A stretch of 64,000 nucleotides of DNA from positions 24,551,648 through 24,615,647 of the forward strand of contig CM074189.1 of NCBI GenBank assembly GCA_037179385.1, read 5' to 3'. This stretch comes from Holothuria scabra. Taxonomy: Eukaryota; Echinodermata; Holothuroidea; Aspidochirotida; Holothuriidae. Positions 31,101-41,026 of this stretch are shown here, piece after piece. How positions within the stretch are numbered: position 1 is the stretch's first letter; each line of letters starts with the position of its first letter. The position numbers and the translations under genes were made by a program. The notes under the pieces were generated by a model. The model did no database searches. It worked only from the letters and a program-made list of their open reading frames with translations, and had not been told where the DNA came from.

Positions 31101-33941
31101 ATTTGTTCGCAACCATTTTGAAGGTATGTTCAAGGCAAATGAGAGATTTACCCGAGGCTACACTCCATGGTTTTATATAGCAATTAAGGGAAGAATCCAC
31201 GAATTGAACGCTTTTCACTGGTCTTAACGACCGCTTTTACCGACTTTATTGCATGAGCTATTGCCAGGACCATGAGTGATCTGTAAAATCTACAAATGGG
31301 GAATATTAATAAACAATATTTCTCCTAGTAACTGTGTACATCAAAGATTCCATATACATGAAATCACTCTCTGATAAGTGTTTTGGCAATTTCCTTTTTT
31401 TCTAATTCTTGGAGAAATTAACATCACTTTAAGTAAAAACACCTTACTTGTTATATCTACATAAAAATTGACAAAGCTGGTATCCATCGATTTCAAACTA
31501 TCAGCAAAGCATCTGTAGTGGCCTTTGTCATCCGTGTCTACTTCTGCAAGTAAGAACGATACTTTAATGGTTTCATCATCCATTTGATTTTGTTTTGAAG
31601 CCATGTTTGTTGTTTCCCAGTTATTTAAATCATATTCCCGTTGCAAGGTTACGACAGGGAGAGGATTTCCATCCGCTACACATGTTATGTTGAGAAGAGT
31701 ATTAATCTCTACTGAAAGTGTAGAATCTTTAAATGTGCCTAAAATATTGACGGTCGGTGGATCTGTTGAAAAAATGAAAAAAGTATATTTACAATATTTC
31801 CTATCATTTGCTCCATGCCGTGGAATCCTAAGATCCTTTAAGAGCAAAAGATTGCAAGAAAATATCAGGCACTATCTTGGGTATTACGAGAACATCGCAA
31901 TACAACAAATACACAATGAAAACTCACAAAGAACATCTAAAATAACTGCAGTCGAAGTATCAGCCCGACTTTTAACATAACATTGAAGTTGTTTATTGTT
32001 GTAGGCCCTTAAAGTTTGAATTCTTAATATCGCACAGATTGTTCCGTCCTGTGATGAGGTAGGTGCTACACTCGAGGTATCCATATGAGGGAGGTCAGGA
32101 AATCCCTCCAAAGTCCAGAATATTTCTTCCTCTAAAGATGGCGGTGCAAACTGAATACAGCAGTTTGCCTCTAGAAAATTTCCTTCGATGGTTGTGTTGG
32201 AATGAAGAGACAGAAGAGGGTACCCTAGGGTAAATAATATACAGTTTTCACAGTTTTCAAGTCTTAGAGAATGTTTCCAGCTTGAATATGGGAAGGCAGT
32301 TACCTTTTTACCATACCGAAGCTTAACTAATAGGAAGATTCCAAAGAAACAGTTAAAAAATTTGTGTAGCTTTGTTAATTTCAAACTGCATAATCACAAT
32401 ATTTTCGTTTTACATCAGATTTGAATCGATTTTCATTACCAACAAAAAATTGTATAGGGTCTGTTTTAAATGAGAGAGAGTACGTAAAATATACTTTTGT
32501 TACACGCTGAATATTTATGCAAAATATTTACACAGAGCATATAAGACGATTTTGGATTACTTTGGACGGTTTTGGTCAGGACAATTTTTCAATCTCAATT
32601 TCTTCCCTTCCCGTTACAGTTTCGGTGGAAAATATCAATTTCCTCTTTAAATATTTGTTAATCTTCAAGACGCGTAAAGCGTCAATTGTTCCTACCAAAT
32701 CGTCCAAAAGGATTAGGACGAAATTTTAAAATGAAGACACATGTTTCATATTCTTTCAAAATTACACAGAATCAGCAAACTTTTCACTAAATAGACAACT
32801 GAGAAGAAAGAGTTTGAGCATATTGTTTTCAGAACCAGTTTACTGATTTTTTTGTGCGCAATACACTTAAAATACAATACCTTGAACTCTAAGGGTCATG
32901 TCCTTTTTCTTTGGAACTCCTGATCTCAGGTAAAAAATACAGCTATAATTCCCAGCATCCCTGAACGATATATTTGAAATCTGCAGTTCCACGGTTGAGG
33001 CATCTTCTTTAACTCTTGACGTAAATCTATCCCTTGAGATATGGTCACTTTCTGGGTTGTGATTCAAAATGCTGGCACCATTGTGCTCCCAAATTATAAC
33101 GATTGACGTCTGTGTCAGGTTAGAGGCACACTGAAGTAAAGCAGATCCTCCGACTGATACAAGTTGTTCATATTGTAGAGAATACGCTGTGAGATAGATC
33201 AGCAAAAGGGTCAATTTAACGCTGTGTTCGAATAAGTTTGTCTGTTCGTCAATCTAATGATAAATTTGTGATGAATTAAGTAAAAGCACGTATCTCCCAG
33301 CCTCTCCACAGAAGCGCTTATGCACTGGCTCTGATAGTTATTTTCTACATTTCCTAACCCCTAGCAGCAGGGGCGTCGAACGTCGTCGATCCTGGGGAAG
33401 GGGAAAATCGCCTCACTAATTAAATTAATGGGGGACAAACGTATCGTTTGACCCTACAACAATTCAGGCAGGTTTAAAAAAAAGAAGAAAAAAGCAGGTA
33501 GGATAAAACAAAATGTAATATTGTGCTATACAGATGACTACTGTAGTAGGAAATAGAGGAAATGTCTGTTTGGGTCTATTTTAAAGCAATGGTAATGCAT
33601 TTATAATGCGCCATCTAATTTTTTGTGTATATGCTTGTCCATGTGAGTGCGTGTGTTTGCTTGTGTGTATAGGTGTGTCCTCGCATTCCTTTGGGTGGAT
33701 TGCTCACAGACGAATCCAGTGACGAACACGATCCGAGGTTCCGGCTGTTGGAAAATTTTTACCACTCAATCCACAAACCACCAAGTAACCCGATTACACT
33801 TTTTCGGGGAATATAAAGTACAAATTCGACGAACGTTTAACTTAGTATATACAAATAGGCCTATCAGTACATAAAACACTTACCTATTAGAAACTCGAAT
33901 GAAAAGAAAACCTCGAAGAGACAAACCAACAGTGACTTCAT
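24946..33941 (-). CDS. Gene A: four-Ig receptor pseudokinase (FGFR/VEGFR/PDGFR-like), 830 aa, 15 coding exons
   Basis: Coding exons, 5' to 3': 33884-33941, 32881-33186, 31928-32224, 31448-31762, 30066-30371, 28549-28659, 28202-28241, 27839-27915, 27426-27614, 26723-26833, 26440-26612, 25777-25899, 25575-25689, 25265-25352, 24946-25129. They total 2493 nt and all phases close. Order: signal peptide 1-19, four Ig domains (20-121, 122-220, 221-325, 326-427), transmembrane about 442-464, basic juxtamembrane, and kinase-like domain about 528-800. GMEFL at 653-657 is a VEGFR/PDGFR-type helix E word, and the kinase insert is short as in FGFR. Catalytic residues are lost: Ser563 (beta3 Lys), His580 (alphaC Glu), HPG 664-666, Lys671 (Asn), DFC 685-687. 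The activation segment has no Tyr. APE 712-714 and SDVWAVG 725-731 remain. Role as a non-catalytic receptor is inference. Confidence 0.88.
25265..25352 (-). CDS. Gene A exon 14: helix F-G linker
   Basis: Phase 1 in, phase 2 out, 88 nt. It starts AIVPNEGGRRC and ends PSNCPRQL, equivalent to the RP-x-x-CP region of receptor kinases. Confidence 0.85.
25498..25514. repeat. (AAAT)n short tandem repeat in gene A intron
   Basis: Four AAAT/TAAA units stand between exons 13 and 14. Confidence 0.8.
25575..25689 (-). CDS. Gene A exon 13: APE motif and helix F
   Basis: Phase 0 in, phase 1 out, 115 nt. HVAPEVIQ and SYRSDVWAVGVLMWEIFS are textbook C-lobe signatures. The Trp of the usual KWMAPE is absent. 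Confidence 0.92.
25777..25899 (-). CDS. Gene A exon 12: dead catalytic loop and DFC motif
   Basis: Phase 0-0, 123 nt. IHPGLCALKVML stands where IHRDLAARNVLL is expected, and LHDFCHM where xxDFGLx is expected. Confidence 0.92.
26440..26612 (-). CDS. Gene A exon 11: hinge, short insert, helix E
   Basis: Phase 1 in, phase 0 out, 173 nt. YLPYGNLRTFL is the hinge and helix D signature of split-kinase receptors, and VVCGMEFL is helix E. The insert between them is about 15 residues, as in FGFR. Confidence 0.9.
26723..26833 (-). CDS. Gene A exon 10: alphaC helix to beta4
   Basis: Phase 1-1, 111 nt. HENVVTTIG is the beta4 anchor. The alphaC Glu position, ten residues before HEN, is His580. Confidence 0.82.
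26990..27215 (+). mobile_element. MITE family B, degenerate copy in gene A intron
   Basis: The segment GTAACTTCTTGGTTTACCTTA followed by a block ending in TAAAATATTATG matches the interior of 4318-4580. The ends are eroded. Confidence 0.5.
27426..27614 (-). CDS. Gene A exon 9: kinase N-lobe, degenerate glycine loop
   Basis: Phase 1-1, 189 nt, with a strong acceptor (TTCTTCTTTTTCAG). The loop reads LKRGRHIERWLG and beta3 reads NVCVSFL, with Ser in place of the ATP-anchoring Lys. Confidence 0.8.
27685..27815 (+). repeat. Dispersed repeat family K copy 1
   Basis: The core CCAATTGGTTTAAA, GGCCACGGCC, TTCCAGGTGTGGCTCCCTGG recurs at 29815-29985, 43470-43570 and 48893-49045. It ends just before gene A exon 8, so an insertion lies within about 25 bases of a donor site. 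Confidence 0.6.
27839..27915 (-). CDS. Gene A exon 8: juxtamembrane, part 2
   Basis: Phase 2 in, phase 1 out, 77 nt, starting SFRRGIRHLPATPKEVP. It is open in the required frame with acceptor TTTCCTTTACAG. Confidence 0.75.
28202..28241 (-). CDS. Gene A exon 7: juxtamembrane, part 1
   Basis: Phase 1 in, phase 2 out, 40 nt, reading RGLLSGKCHNESK. Another frame of the same bases looks more basic, but only this frame connects both neighbours. Confidence 0.65.
28338..28490 (+). repeat. Tandem duplication, ~76-bp unit, in gene A intron
   Basis: Two copies start CGTCAACAACAGTTAGA and CGTTAACAACAGTTAGA, each followed by AAAGTGCTATGCGTTT and a GATGCTTTG end. They differ at few positions, so the duplication is recent. 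Confidence 0.8.
28549..28659 (-). CDS. Gene A exon 6: transmembrane segment
   Basis: Phase 1-1, 111 nt. The membrane span runs from PAAVIAVV to GAVVL (about 22 residues). The donor is GTATGG. Confidence 0.85.
28945..29090. mobile_element. MITE family H copy 1 (GCGCACTGTTTAACAA ends)
   Basis: Left end GCGCACTGTTTAACAA and right end TTGTTAAACAGTGCGC are perfect inverted repeats. The second copy is at 38828-38970. The element is in the gene A intron between exons 5 and 6. Confidence 0.85.
29213..29465 (+). mobile_element. MITE family A, partial copy in gene A intron
   Basis: It matches the interior of the family (AGTTCCAATTCTTCTAAT through AGCTGGGCCGATTGAGAAT) without the right terminus. GT-rich microsatellite sequence precedes it (29130-29200). 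Confidence 0.65.
29815..29985 (+). repeat. Dispersed repeat family K copy 2
   Basis: It has TTTAACCAATTGGCTCAAG, TTCCAGTTGTGGCTCACTGG and CACAATGACAGTAGGTTAG, as in the copy at 48893. Confidence 0.6.
30066..30371 (-). CDS. Gene A exon 5: Ig domain 4
   Basis: Phase 1-1, 306 nt. Motifs LVISCQTEGNPEP and LTGSYRCVGFNGVG are clear. The acceptor is TTTTTCTAG and the donor GTGAGT. Confidence 0.9.
31448..31762 (-). CDS. Gene A exon 4: Ig domain 3
   Basis: Phase 1-1, 315 nt. Motifs NITCVADGNPLP and DDKGHYRCFA mark an I-set-like domain. The donor is GTAAGG. Confidence 0.9.
31928..32224 (-). CDS. Gene A exon 3: Ig domain 2, C2-set type
   Basis: Phase 1-1, 297 nt. Cysteines are in EANCCIQ and QLQCYVK. 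The YNNKQLQC word replaces the usual D-x-G-x-Y-x-C, as in CD80-like C2-set domains. Confidence 0.88.
32881..33186 (-). CDS. Gene A exon 2: Ig domain 1
   Basis: Phase 1-1, 306 nt. The Ig Cys pair is present (LLQCASN, GNYSCIF). The acceptor is TATCTCACAG and the donor GTATTG. Confidence 0.9.
33884..33941 (-). CDS. Gene A exon 1: signal peptide
   Basis: The ATG at 33941 gives the leader MKSLLVCLFEVFFSFEFLI, then a phase-1 donor GTAAGT. An earlier ATG 31 bases upstream is in another frame and yields no leader. The downstream start is chosen because it is hydrophobic and matches gene B exon 1 in length (58 nt) and phase. Confidence 0.8.
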
Positions 33942-34321
33942 TTCCAATATTAAGGTTCTGAGAACGTTTCATTGCTGATACGTAGAATAAGCTTGCGTAT
34001 TTACCTTCTGTTCTTCTTGGGCTCTTAAATGCTCATTCAACTTTTGCATGCATACGGCCAGTATATAAGAACATCAAGCTATTGAAATGTCTGTTAACAT
34101 CAGAAAAACCAAAATGGAGGAAGTAGATGCGGAATTTGTGAGGTATTCATAAGTGATAAGGATGGAATGTCAACTAATAGTTTGATCGAAAGTGGAAACC
34201 AAGTTAATTAGTACATTTTGGTTTATTAAATTGTAATTACATTCCTGCATCACAAAACTGTGATAGTCAGAAGTGACTTAAAAGGTCAATCACGTTTTGA
34301 TTTAACAAGTTATGCACTACT
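33942..34321 (-). promoter_or_regulatory. Gene A upstream region with possible TATA element
   Basis: On the minus strand a TATATA word sits at 34062-34067, about 120 bases before the start codon. An out-of-frame ATG follows at about 33972. The promoter assignment is inference from position only. Confidence 0.25.
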
Positions 34322-34580
34322 TTAACCCTTTACCGTTGTGCTCCGATCGGGGCATATTTGCGTGCCTCGGGAGTGGGCGGAAAAATGGACGTAGCCCGCC
34401 CCGCATTGGCTTCCGTAGGCCATTGACCCCGTGACCTTAAACTATTGTCTCTCTCGCTGTTGTGGCCGAATTTTCGGGTAGCTACTCGCAGTTTCGAGCT
34501 CCGCGTGAAACAGTAAAGATGTGGGACAGCCGAGCTCTCCGCATGGGTCCAAAAAGACCCAAACAACGGTAAAGGGTTAA
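34322..34580 (+). mobile_element. piggyBac-like MITE copy 1 (TTAA-CCCTTTACCGTTG)
   Basis: This is a 259-bp element flanked by TTAA on both sides, with perfect inverted ends CCCTTTACCGTTG and CAACGGTAAAGGG. TTAA targets plus CCCTTT ends are characteristic of piggyBac-type elements. No transposase is encoded. Copy 2 at 52434-52692 has the same length in opposite orientation. Confidence 0.85.
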
Positions 34581-34866
34581 AGGGCCAATCGTCTCACCCA
34601 AACTACAGTTTTGGTAGGGGTTTACCGAAATTCTCAGTTGGTTCAGCTCTTTGATTGACAGCTAATTCAAACAATGCAAAGTACCAGTTTATGTTACACA
34701 GCATGAACTGTACTGAGAGTGTTTTGATTATACACATTGAACTTTTCTATACTCACCCTGAAGCAATAAAATGAGATTGTTTCTGGAAGAGGATCAGATG
34801 AATTTCAGAAAGTAAGAAAGTTAGGAGAATTGGTACTGTTTGCGGGGAGAGCATCATGCCTTTAAC
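34579..34866 (-). mobile_element. MITE family A copy at 34.6 kb
   Basis: The left end AAAGGGCCAATCGTCTCACC directly abuts the piggyBac-like MITE, sharing TTAA. The right end is GAGAGCATCATGCCTTTAA. It is roughly palindromic. Confidence 0.8.
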
Positions 34867-35039
34867 TCTTCAACACAATCATGCTTTGGGTTAAACTGAA
34901 GCAAAACGAGTTGCAATCATGGTCTGACGTTGCGACTGGTCCCGTTTGGAAGACTGCTTAGTCTAGTCTGTACATGCCCCCCCCCCCCTCCTTAAAAACC
35001 AAAATAATCCTCATTCAACAGCATAGTACACTTGAGTAA

Positions 35040-35160
35040 CATTTCTTTTTCTTATGTCCTCCCGACCCTCTGGCAAAAGTCCGTTCGGCGAAACCAAAAA
35101 CTTTCACTGCTTCCCGAAGAAGCTATTACGTCCACTGAAGTACAATATGTGACCAACCTC
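35040..35160. repeat. Repeat with CGTTCGGCGAAACC core
   Basis: CTCTGGCAAAAGTCCGTTCGG is followed by a GCGAAACC core and, about 40 bases on, GAAGAAGCTATTACGTCC. Related words occur at 42290-42335, 53050-53110 and 54210-54270, so this is a dispersed family with unknown ends. Confidence 0.5.
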
Positions 35161-36262
35161 GCGGCCTTCAGACCATTTACGGTACTTTATTGGTCTATCA
35201 TGTAACGTTTATCCTCACAGTAAGGCAGCCGATTTCCTCCTTAATTGCCGCACTGTACTGTGCAGAGAATATAAAATTAGCGTTGCACTCAAAACACTGC
35301 ATTGCTTAAAATGTTTTGCGTAAAAAAAGAGCAGGCCATGTAAGGTAAAAATGGCTTTGCTCTGACTTTTTGTGCAGAAAAGCTACTGAGTTTTCAAACC
35401 ATTGTTTTTGCTAAAGGATACACAACAATATTAAAGTATGTGTGACTCATTCAAAGAGAGAAAATAATTTTCTAATCAATATGCACGAAAGAAAAACTTA
35501 TTTTGCTAGGCAGGTGTAGTGTAGTCCGCATGTACGGGATTGCTAGAAAGAGAAAGGAGTGTATAGTAGTCCGTATATGTAAGATCTGAAGCTTTACACA
35601 AGCTAGTGCTAGAGTGTGTAACTTTAATCCCTGCTAAACACATGATTGTCAGCTGGTGCTGAAGCACCTATTTTTTTCAGTAATAGTACATTTCAACACA
35701 ATTTTACCGTCGTAAACAAGATGAAATAAATAGTGTATAAATAACATTAGTGTTTAGAAAATATAGGTAATAAATCGTTAATATAGTTTTCTCATCCTTG
35801 AAGAACTGTGCATTTACAAACCTAAAAAAACGTCAATGAAGAATAAGAATAATGTCAAGAAGATTAGAATAACAATGACCGGTTATACCGGATACACGAA
35901 CATCAACAAAATAGCTCAGGGCACGCGCACCCACTGAATGAGGCTATGAAGATCCTTATAGTAATTTTTTCCGGGCATAACCTTAAATTGTTGTATCGCT
36001 TAATGCTTAGGGCCAACTTAAAGATGAAATCCTCTTTTTGGGGGCTTCGACCAAGTCTCTTGCACTCAAAAATAAAAAAAAACTTCGCATGAAAAATAAA
36101 AAAATGTACGGGTGGGACTAGTGTTTCCCATAAGCAAAGAAGATATCTTGTTTTGAAAAAGAACTGTTGTCATAAGATTCGGTTTTCCACATCTAAAATA
36201 AAACTAGCAACAAAACTACATTCCCAGAACGTATGCTCAATACTCTTAATGTCAGTCTCACA

Positions 36263-36263
<1 letters not shown>

Positions 36264-36298
<35 letters not shown>
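36264..36298. repeat. (CA)n microsatellite
   Basis: About 17 CA units. Confidence 0.95.
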
Positions 36299-36299
<1 letters not shown>

Positions 36300-36639
36300 G
36301 TCTATAGCATTCAACAATTTATATGAAAGGATAAATCTAGGGAGGAATTAAAACTGTATAAACGGAACCCTAGCTTGGGACACTGTGTATCTCGGAATAC
36401 TAAAAAAATCTGACCCAGTCTCTTTCAGTTGTAGCCCGAAGTGATTTTCCCATTTCTGTTTTGAGGTTGGAATTAATGAATGGATTTTTAACTGCTAACT
36501 ATATATATAGTGCGAAACCTTTAGCTATTTAAACTCAATGGCTTAATTAAATACACATGATGCAAAACGAAACATATCATAGATCATCGATCTCATTTAC
36601 TTAAAAGAATAGTCCAAAGCCGATTTTATGTTTGACGTA

Positions 36640-37140
36640 TAAAAGAGGAACATATTCTTAGCATTCTGGTGAAAGTTTCATTCATTTCCCATGTTCCATT
36701 CTCGAGATATTAACCATTGCAGTTGACACATTTTCTGTAAAAAGTGAACTTGAAGCAAACAGGTTGATGTCATGGCTTCACATTGTTGGTCAATGTTTTG
36801 TTTTCTCTGTTTTTCATCCTATTACTTTGACCATGAAATGATTACGGATGCTGTCTTACTCCTAAGGCGACTTAAGTTCTCAGGATGCAACTATGGTATC
36901 AATATAATCAAGTTTTGTTGCATAAAATTGGTGATTAACTATAAACAAAAACCAAAACATTGGCCAACAATGCGAATCATGCATGATATCACGCCTGCTT
37001 GCTTCAATTTCATCATATGGAGAAAATTCGCCACATTCAATCGGTAGTATCTCAAGAGCCGAACATGAGAAATGAATGAAAGTTTCATCAGAATGCTTAG
37101 AACACAATCCTCCCTAACATATCAAAATAAATTAGACTAT
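36640..37140. repeat. Dispersed repeat, homologous to 10380-10900
   Basis: It contains GAACATATTCTTAGCATTC near the left and ATCAGAATGCTTAGAACAC near the right, forming a loose inverted arrangement. Confidence 0.5.
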
Positions 37141-37143
37141 CTC

Positions 37144-37442
37144 TTTAAAGTTCAAGAGCAGTCCCCCAAAACTTATTTTTAAGCAACAGCTAAACATCAC
37201 AATTTTCCTCTCATTTCTCTTCAAAAGTATCTTTCATCATGTTTTAAAACCGCACCTTTGAAGTTGGCACTATACCTGTCTATGTATGACATATTCAATG
37301 AAACACAAGCACTTACCTTTTGTAAATTTCATATTTGAGGAGAAAATTTGTTGTCACATGACTCTCAACAACCAATCATGAAACAGCCTAGCACTGTCCA
37401 ATACATTACTTCAAATTAGGGTGACTGCCGTTTTGCCCTTTA
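37144..37442 (-). mobile_element. MITE family B copy 3
   Basis: It starts TTTAAAGTTCAAGAGCAGTC and ends GACTGCCGTTTTGCCCTTTAA. It directly follows the repeat at 36640-37140. Confidence 0.75.
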
Positions 37443-38801
37443 ACCAGTAATGGGTGAATTATAATTCCATGTAATTGTCATTAAAGCATTGACTCAGGGA
37501 CGTCGATCGCCCAACCAATGGAAATATTGGTGCAAACATATTGTTTTGCCCTATAATTCAGATATATTAAAAAATATACAATTTTTTTTTTTTTTTAATG
37601 ATTCCCCTCTTTTCCTTGTTTGTCTGCTTGCTTGCTCGCGTGCTTGCTTGTCCTTTCAACTGTTTATTTGTCTGTCTGTGGGTCTGTCTTGTCTGCTCGT
37701 GTTCTTTTTTTTTTTTTTGGTGGCAGGCCTATGTCTCTCAAAATCTAGAGATAGAAATCACAGACTGAAGAATGCATTCACAGATTCAGTTCTACTAGTC
37801 TGGAGGATTTGTCTGAACTTGGTGTGGCTCGGCAGTGTTACAGAAAGTAGACCGACAACACTTGGGGCTGGCTAATTACAATATTGCAATCATAGTTACT
37901 TTTATATGAACAGTATTTCAGTAGGTCGAGGATTTTTAACCGACGAAGATTACAGGAAGATGCATTTCGTAACAATTCTTATTTCTCACACTCTAAAAAC
38001 TTTTGAAAGTGAAACAAATTCTCGTTTTGAACTCACCGCAATGTGACAAAATGTTTCAGGTATACCGTGATACAAAAATGATACTTCACATATAGTCTAC
38101 GGAATCTTCCGTACTGCAATCGAAAAGTAAACAAAATACTATTTGGTTTCCTTGCCGCGCAGGCCTTACATTGTCTATGGTATCAAAACCACGCAATTTA
38201 GGATATTGTAAGTTTGTAACAACCCAGCTAGTTCTCAAACAGGACCGGTGATTACCGCTTATTTGAAGTTAATTGGAGTTTGGACTGACTGTTCGTAAAG
38301 GTTTTAACTAAGTTGCTAAGTAGAACATGCCATCAGTGTGTCAATCCTCCGTGTGAGTTTCCAAAGGCTTGCACTACATTAAATCTTTAACTTAGTCAGC
38401 AATAGGAATAAGACTACACGATAAGCCATACTATCTTCCGAGTTTAAGGTATCTACATTCCCTGAGGTATGTTTTTTCTTCTATTTCATGTCTTTAAGCC
38501 TCTGGGGACTGTAGGGAGTGTAGAATATTACCAGGCAATCCCCACCTGTCGTAAGAAACGGCTGCAAGGGGCCTAAGGACTTGAAACGGATTTGACTTGA
38601 ACCATATTTGAACTCAAACAGTGAACCAAATTTTAACTTAACTTTTTTCTAGCTGTCACTCTATTAAACATTCTTGTTGAATGTGTCGTTGATTCCCATC
38701 TATCTAAATTACAACCTTCATGTCTCTGCAACATTGCTATCTAAGAAGGGATGGTATTTTCGTGTCCACTGTCTTGAACATGCTTTTAATTAAGAGAATC
38801 T

Positions 38802-38821
38802 GGGGGGGGGGGGGGGGGGGG
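38802..38821. repeat. Uninterrupted G20 tract
   Basis: Twenty consecutive G stand directly before family H MITE copy 2. Other long G or C runs occur at 39063-39073, 41847-41857, 42798-42815 and 50729-50748. Confidence 0.9.
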
Positions 38822-38827
38822 TTAAAG

Positions 38828-38970
38828 TGCACTGTTTAACAAAGTGTTTCTTGATTGGCCGTTGCCATTGTATTGTATCGGTTGTATTCTTTGTTCTGGT
38901 TAGGGATTACGTAAGGGATTAGGGTTATCGTTAGCCAATTAGGAAATTTCTTGTTAAACAGTGCCCATCG
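38828..38970. mobile_element. MITE family H copy 2
   Basis: Left end GCACTGTTTAACAAAGTGTT and right end TTCTTGTTAAACAGTGCCC. It is about 85 percent like copy 1 by eye. Confidence 0.85.
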
Positions 38971-40199
38971 CCCCATCTGGGGAGTTGACCAGTATTCTAA
39001 AGACTTAGTTAAACACCCAGCCAAGAATTGTTCATGAGGACTCTAAAAACATCTAGTCAAGTGGGGGGGGGGGGAGAACCGGAATCTTTTCAAATATTGG
39101 AAAAGGTTTGTTTCGAAATTCACTGGAAGTGGCTCAAAATGAAACTGAGCCGAAGCTAGTCAGTTTATGATAACTAAGATTCCGGTTCGTACCCCAATTG
39201 AAAATCGATAGATTCCACTCGATTTTGACTAGTGGGGCATAACTCCTTCCACTCACCTACCTGTGGTCCACGGTATCGGATCTTCGGGACTTCAAGTGGG
39301 CCTGCTAAAGGACTTAAAGTTGACAATAGGTCAGTTGAGGTAATCTCGAAATTTTCTTGGCGTATATCCTATTCATTTCCATAAGGATGTCGGTGCGTTT
39401 AAGCTGATCGTAGGATCAATTACCTCTTTTGATTTCAACTTTTGTTGGAATTAAACATAGAAACGTCCGAACGACGTATGCGAGCTCGTGTAGAGGAAGG
39501 GCAAAATTATTAAGCCTTTGTTCAAAACTACTCATCAAAGCACTGAAAGTATCAAACATATCTTTGATGAACGGGGTGTGTTTGTGTGTTTGTCTGTTGG
39601 GGGGGGGGAGGTCGTTTGGTCCACCCTTCAGAAATCACTCCCACTATATACTTCATGGTCGGAAGTAAAGTTATTGATACAGCGAGGATGTTCAGAGAAC
39701 CAGTCAAAGAGTGATCCAGTGTTGGTCCCGGGCTCCACCATGAACACCGGTCAATTCGGCAACAGAAGAAGCAATTAAACATCTCAATGCACCAAAAACC
39801 GGGTCGTAAATAAAACACTACATATCTATCCTCCGACTTGTTCAACCTAGAGAAGTATTGTATGTGACGTAACGTCATTTTTTGTCCCACGGCAATGTTG
39901 GTATTCCCAATGGACGGCAAGTTGTTCAATGCGTTCCTCTATATTGCACAGAGAATGGTTTCCACATTTCAGTAGGCCTATTCTTGGGGAAGAAGCGTTC
40001 ATGTATGCTGCCAGTACAATCCTTCACTTAAAAAAATCTGCTGGTGGGAAGCTTTGAGCGGATTTTGAGATAGAAGGAGTGATTGGGAATAAACAGAAGA
40101 GCCGTTGGCCTTTTACCGACAATAGTTTGCCATCCAACGTATTCGCTAAGTCTGATACGGATGTCAAATGATTTTTTAGAAGTCTATGGCAAGCGAAAT

Positions 40200-40680
40200 G
40201 TCCAATAATTAGAAAAACCAAGTTTTTCGATCGAAAAACCAAGTTTATCGGTCGAAAAACCAAGATTATCGGTCGAAAAACCAAGATTATCTCCATATCT
40301 TGGTCTTTCGGTCGAAAAACTTGGATTTCCAAAATAACTTGGCTTATCGGTCGAAAAACTTGGATTTTCAGTCGAAAATCCAAGTTTTTCGATTTATCTG
40401 GTATATCGAAAGATAAACTTGGTTTTTCGAAGCCGAATGTCCAATAATTAGAGAAACCAAGTTTATCGGTAGAAAAACCAAGTTTATCGGTCGAAAAACC
40501 AAGTTTGTCGGTGGAAAAACCAAGATTATCGGTCGAAAAACCAAGTTTATCGGTCGAAAAACCAAGTTTGTCAATGTAAAACGTCCAATAATTAGGAAAA
40601 CCAAGTTCTTCGGTAGAAAAACCAAGTTTTTCGATCGAAAAACCAAGTTTTTCGGTTGTTTCGAAAAACCCGGTTTTTCG
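40200..40680 (-). repeat. 21-bp tandem array, left foldback arm
   Basis: About 20 units vary between CCGATAAAC, CGATCGAAAAAC and GTCGGTGGAAAAA forms. CCAATAATTAG spacers interrupt the array at about 40200, 40440 and 40590. The 21-base period keeps frames open and gives a spurious ORF repeating LGFSTDK. Confidence 0.9.
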
Positions 40681-41026
40681 ATTCCCATGGTGATTTGCAG
40701 GTTCTACTTTCTGTGACCACGACATGCGACTCCTTCAAATTGGTGGGCTATGTAACAACATGCATGCAGCTCAGTACGTACGTATACAGTACATATCATA
40801 TTGCATAGCTAACGTTGGTAACTTCTAAAGAGGACATCGTCAAGAAACAAAAATTGAATTTAGGTTGGCCAAAATAATTTTCTTGTTTGTGATTATCAAC
40901 TGTTTCAGCACCATTACCTAACAGACAAGAAAGATCGTCAGAACCTAAAGTTGCTTCATTCCTTAGTCGACTGCCAAATCTTCGCTCATTTCAACGGTGA
41001 GTAGCGTGCCCCCACCCCGACACAAA

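Noticed and set aside
7963..33941. One single large gene with two kinase domains
   Set aside because: Each half has its own signal-peptide exon, four Ig exons, transmembrane exon and stop codon, so two genes fit better.
24946..33941. Active receptor tyrosine kinase annotation
   Set aside because: Beta3 Lys, alphaC Glu, HRD Asp and DFG Gly are all replaced, in both paralogs, with no frame ambiguity in those exons.
37489..37875. 128-aa Cys/Leu/Phe-rich frame
   Set aside because: It is driven by T-runs and GCTTGCTTG repeats, a composition artefact.
40200..40680. CRISPR-like array appearance of regularly spaced repeats
   Set aside because: Units are contiguous 21-mers without unique spacers, and the genome is plainly eukaryotic.
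40024..40725. 233-aa open frame with LGFSTDK heptad-like repeats (and its partner at 42941-43288)
   Set aside because: It is the 21-bp tandem array of the foldback arms. The period divisible by three keeps all frames open, and other frames give equally repetitive proteins.
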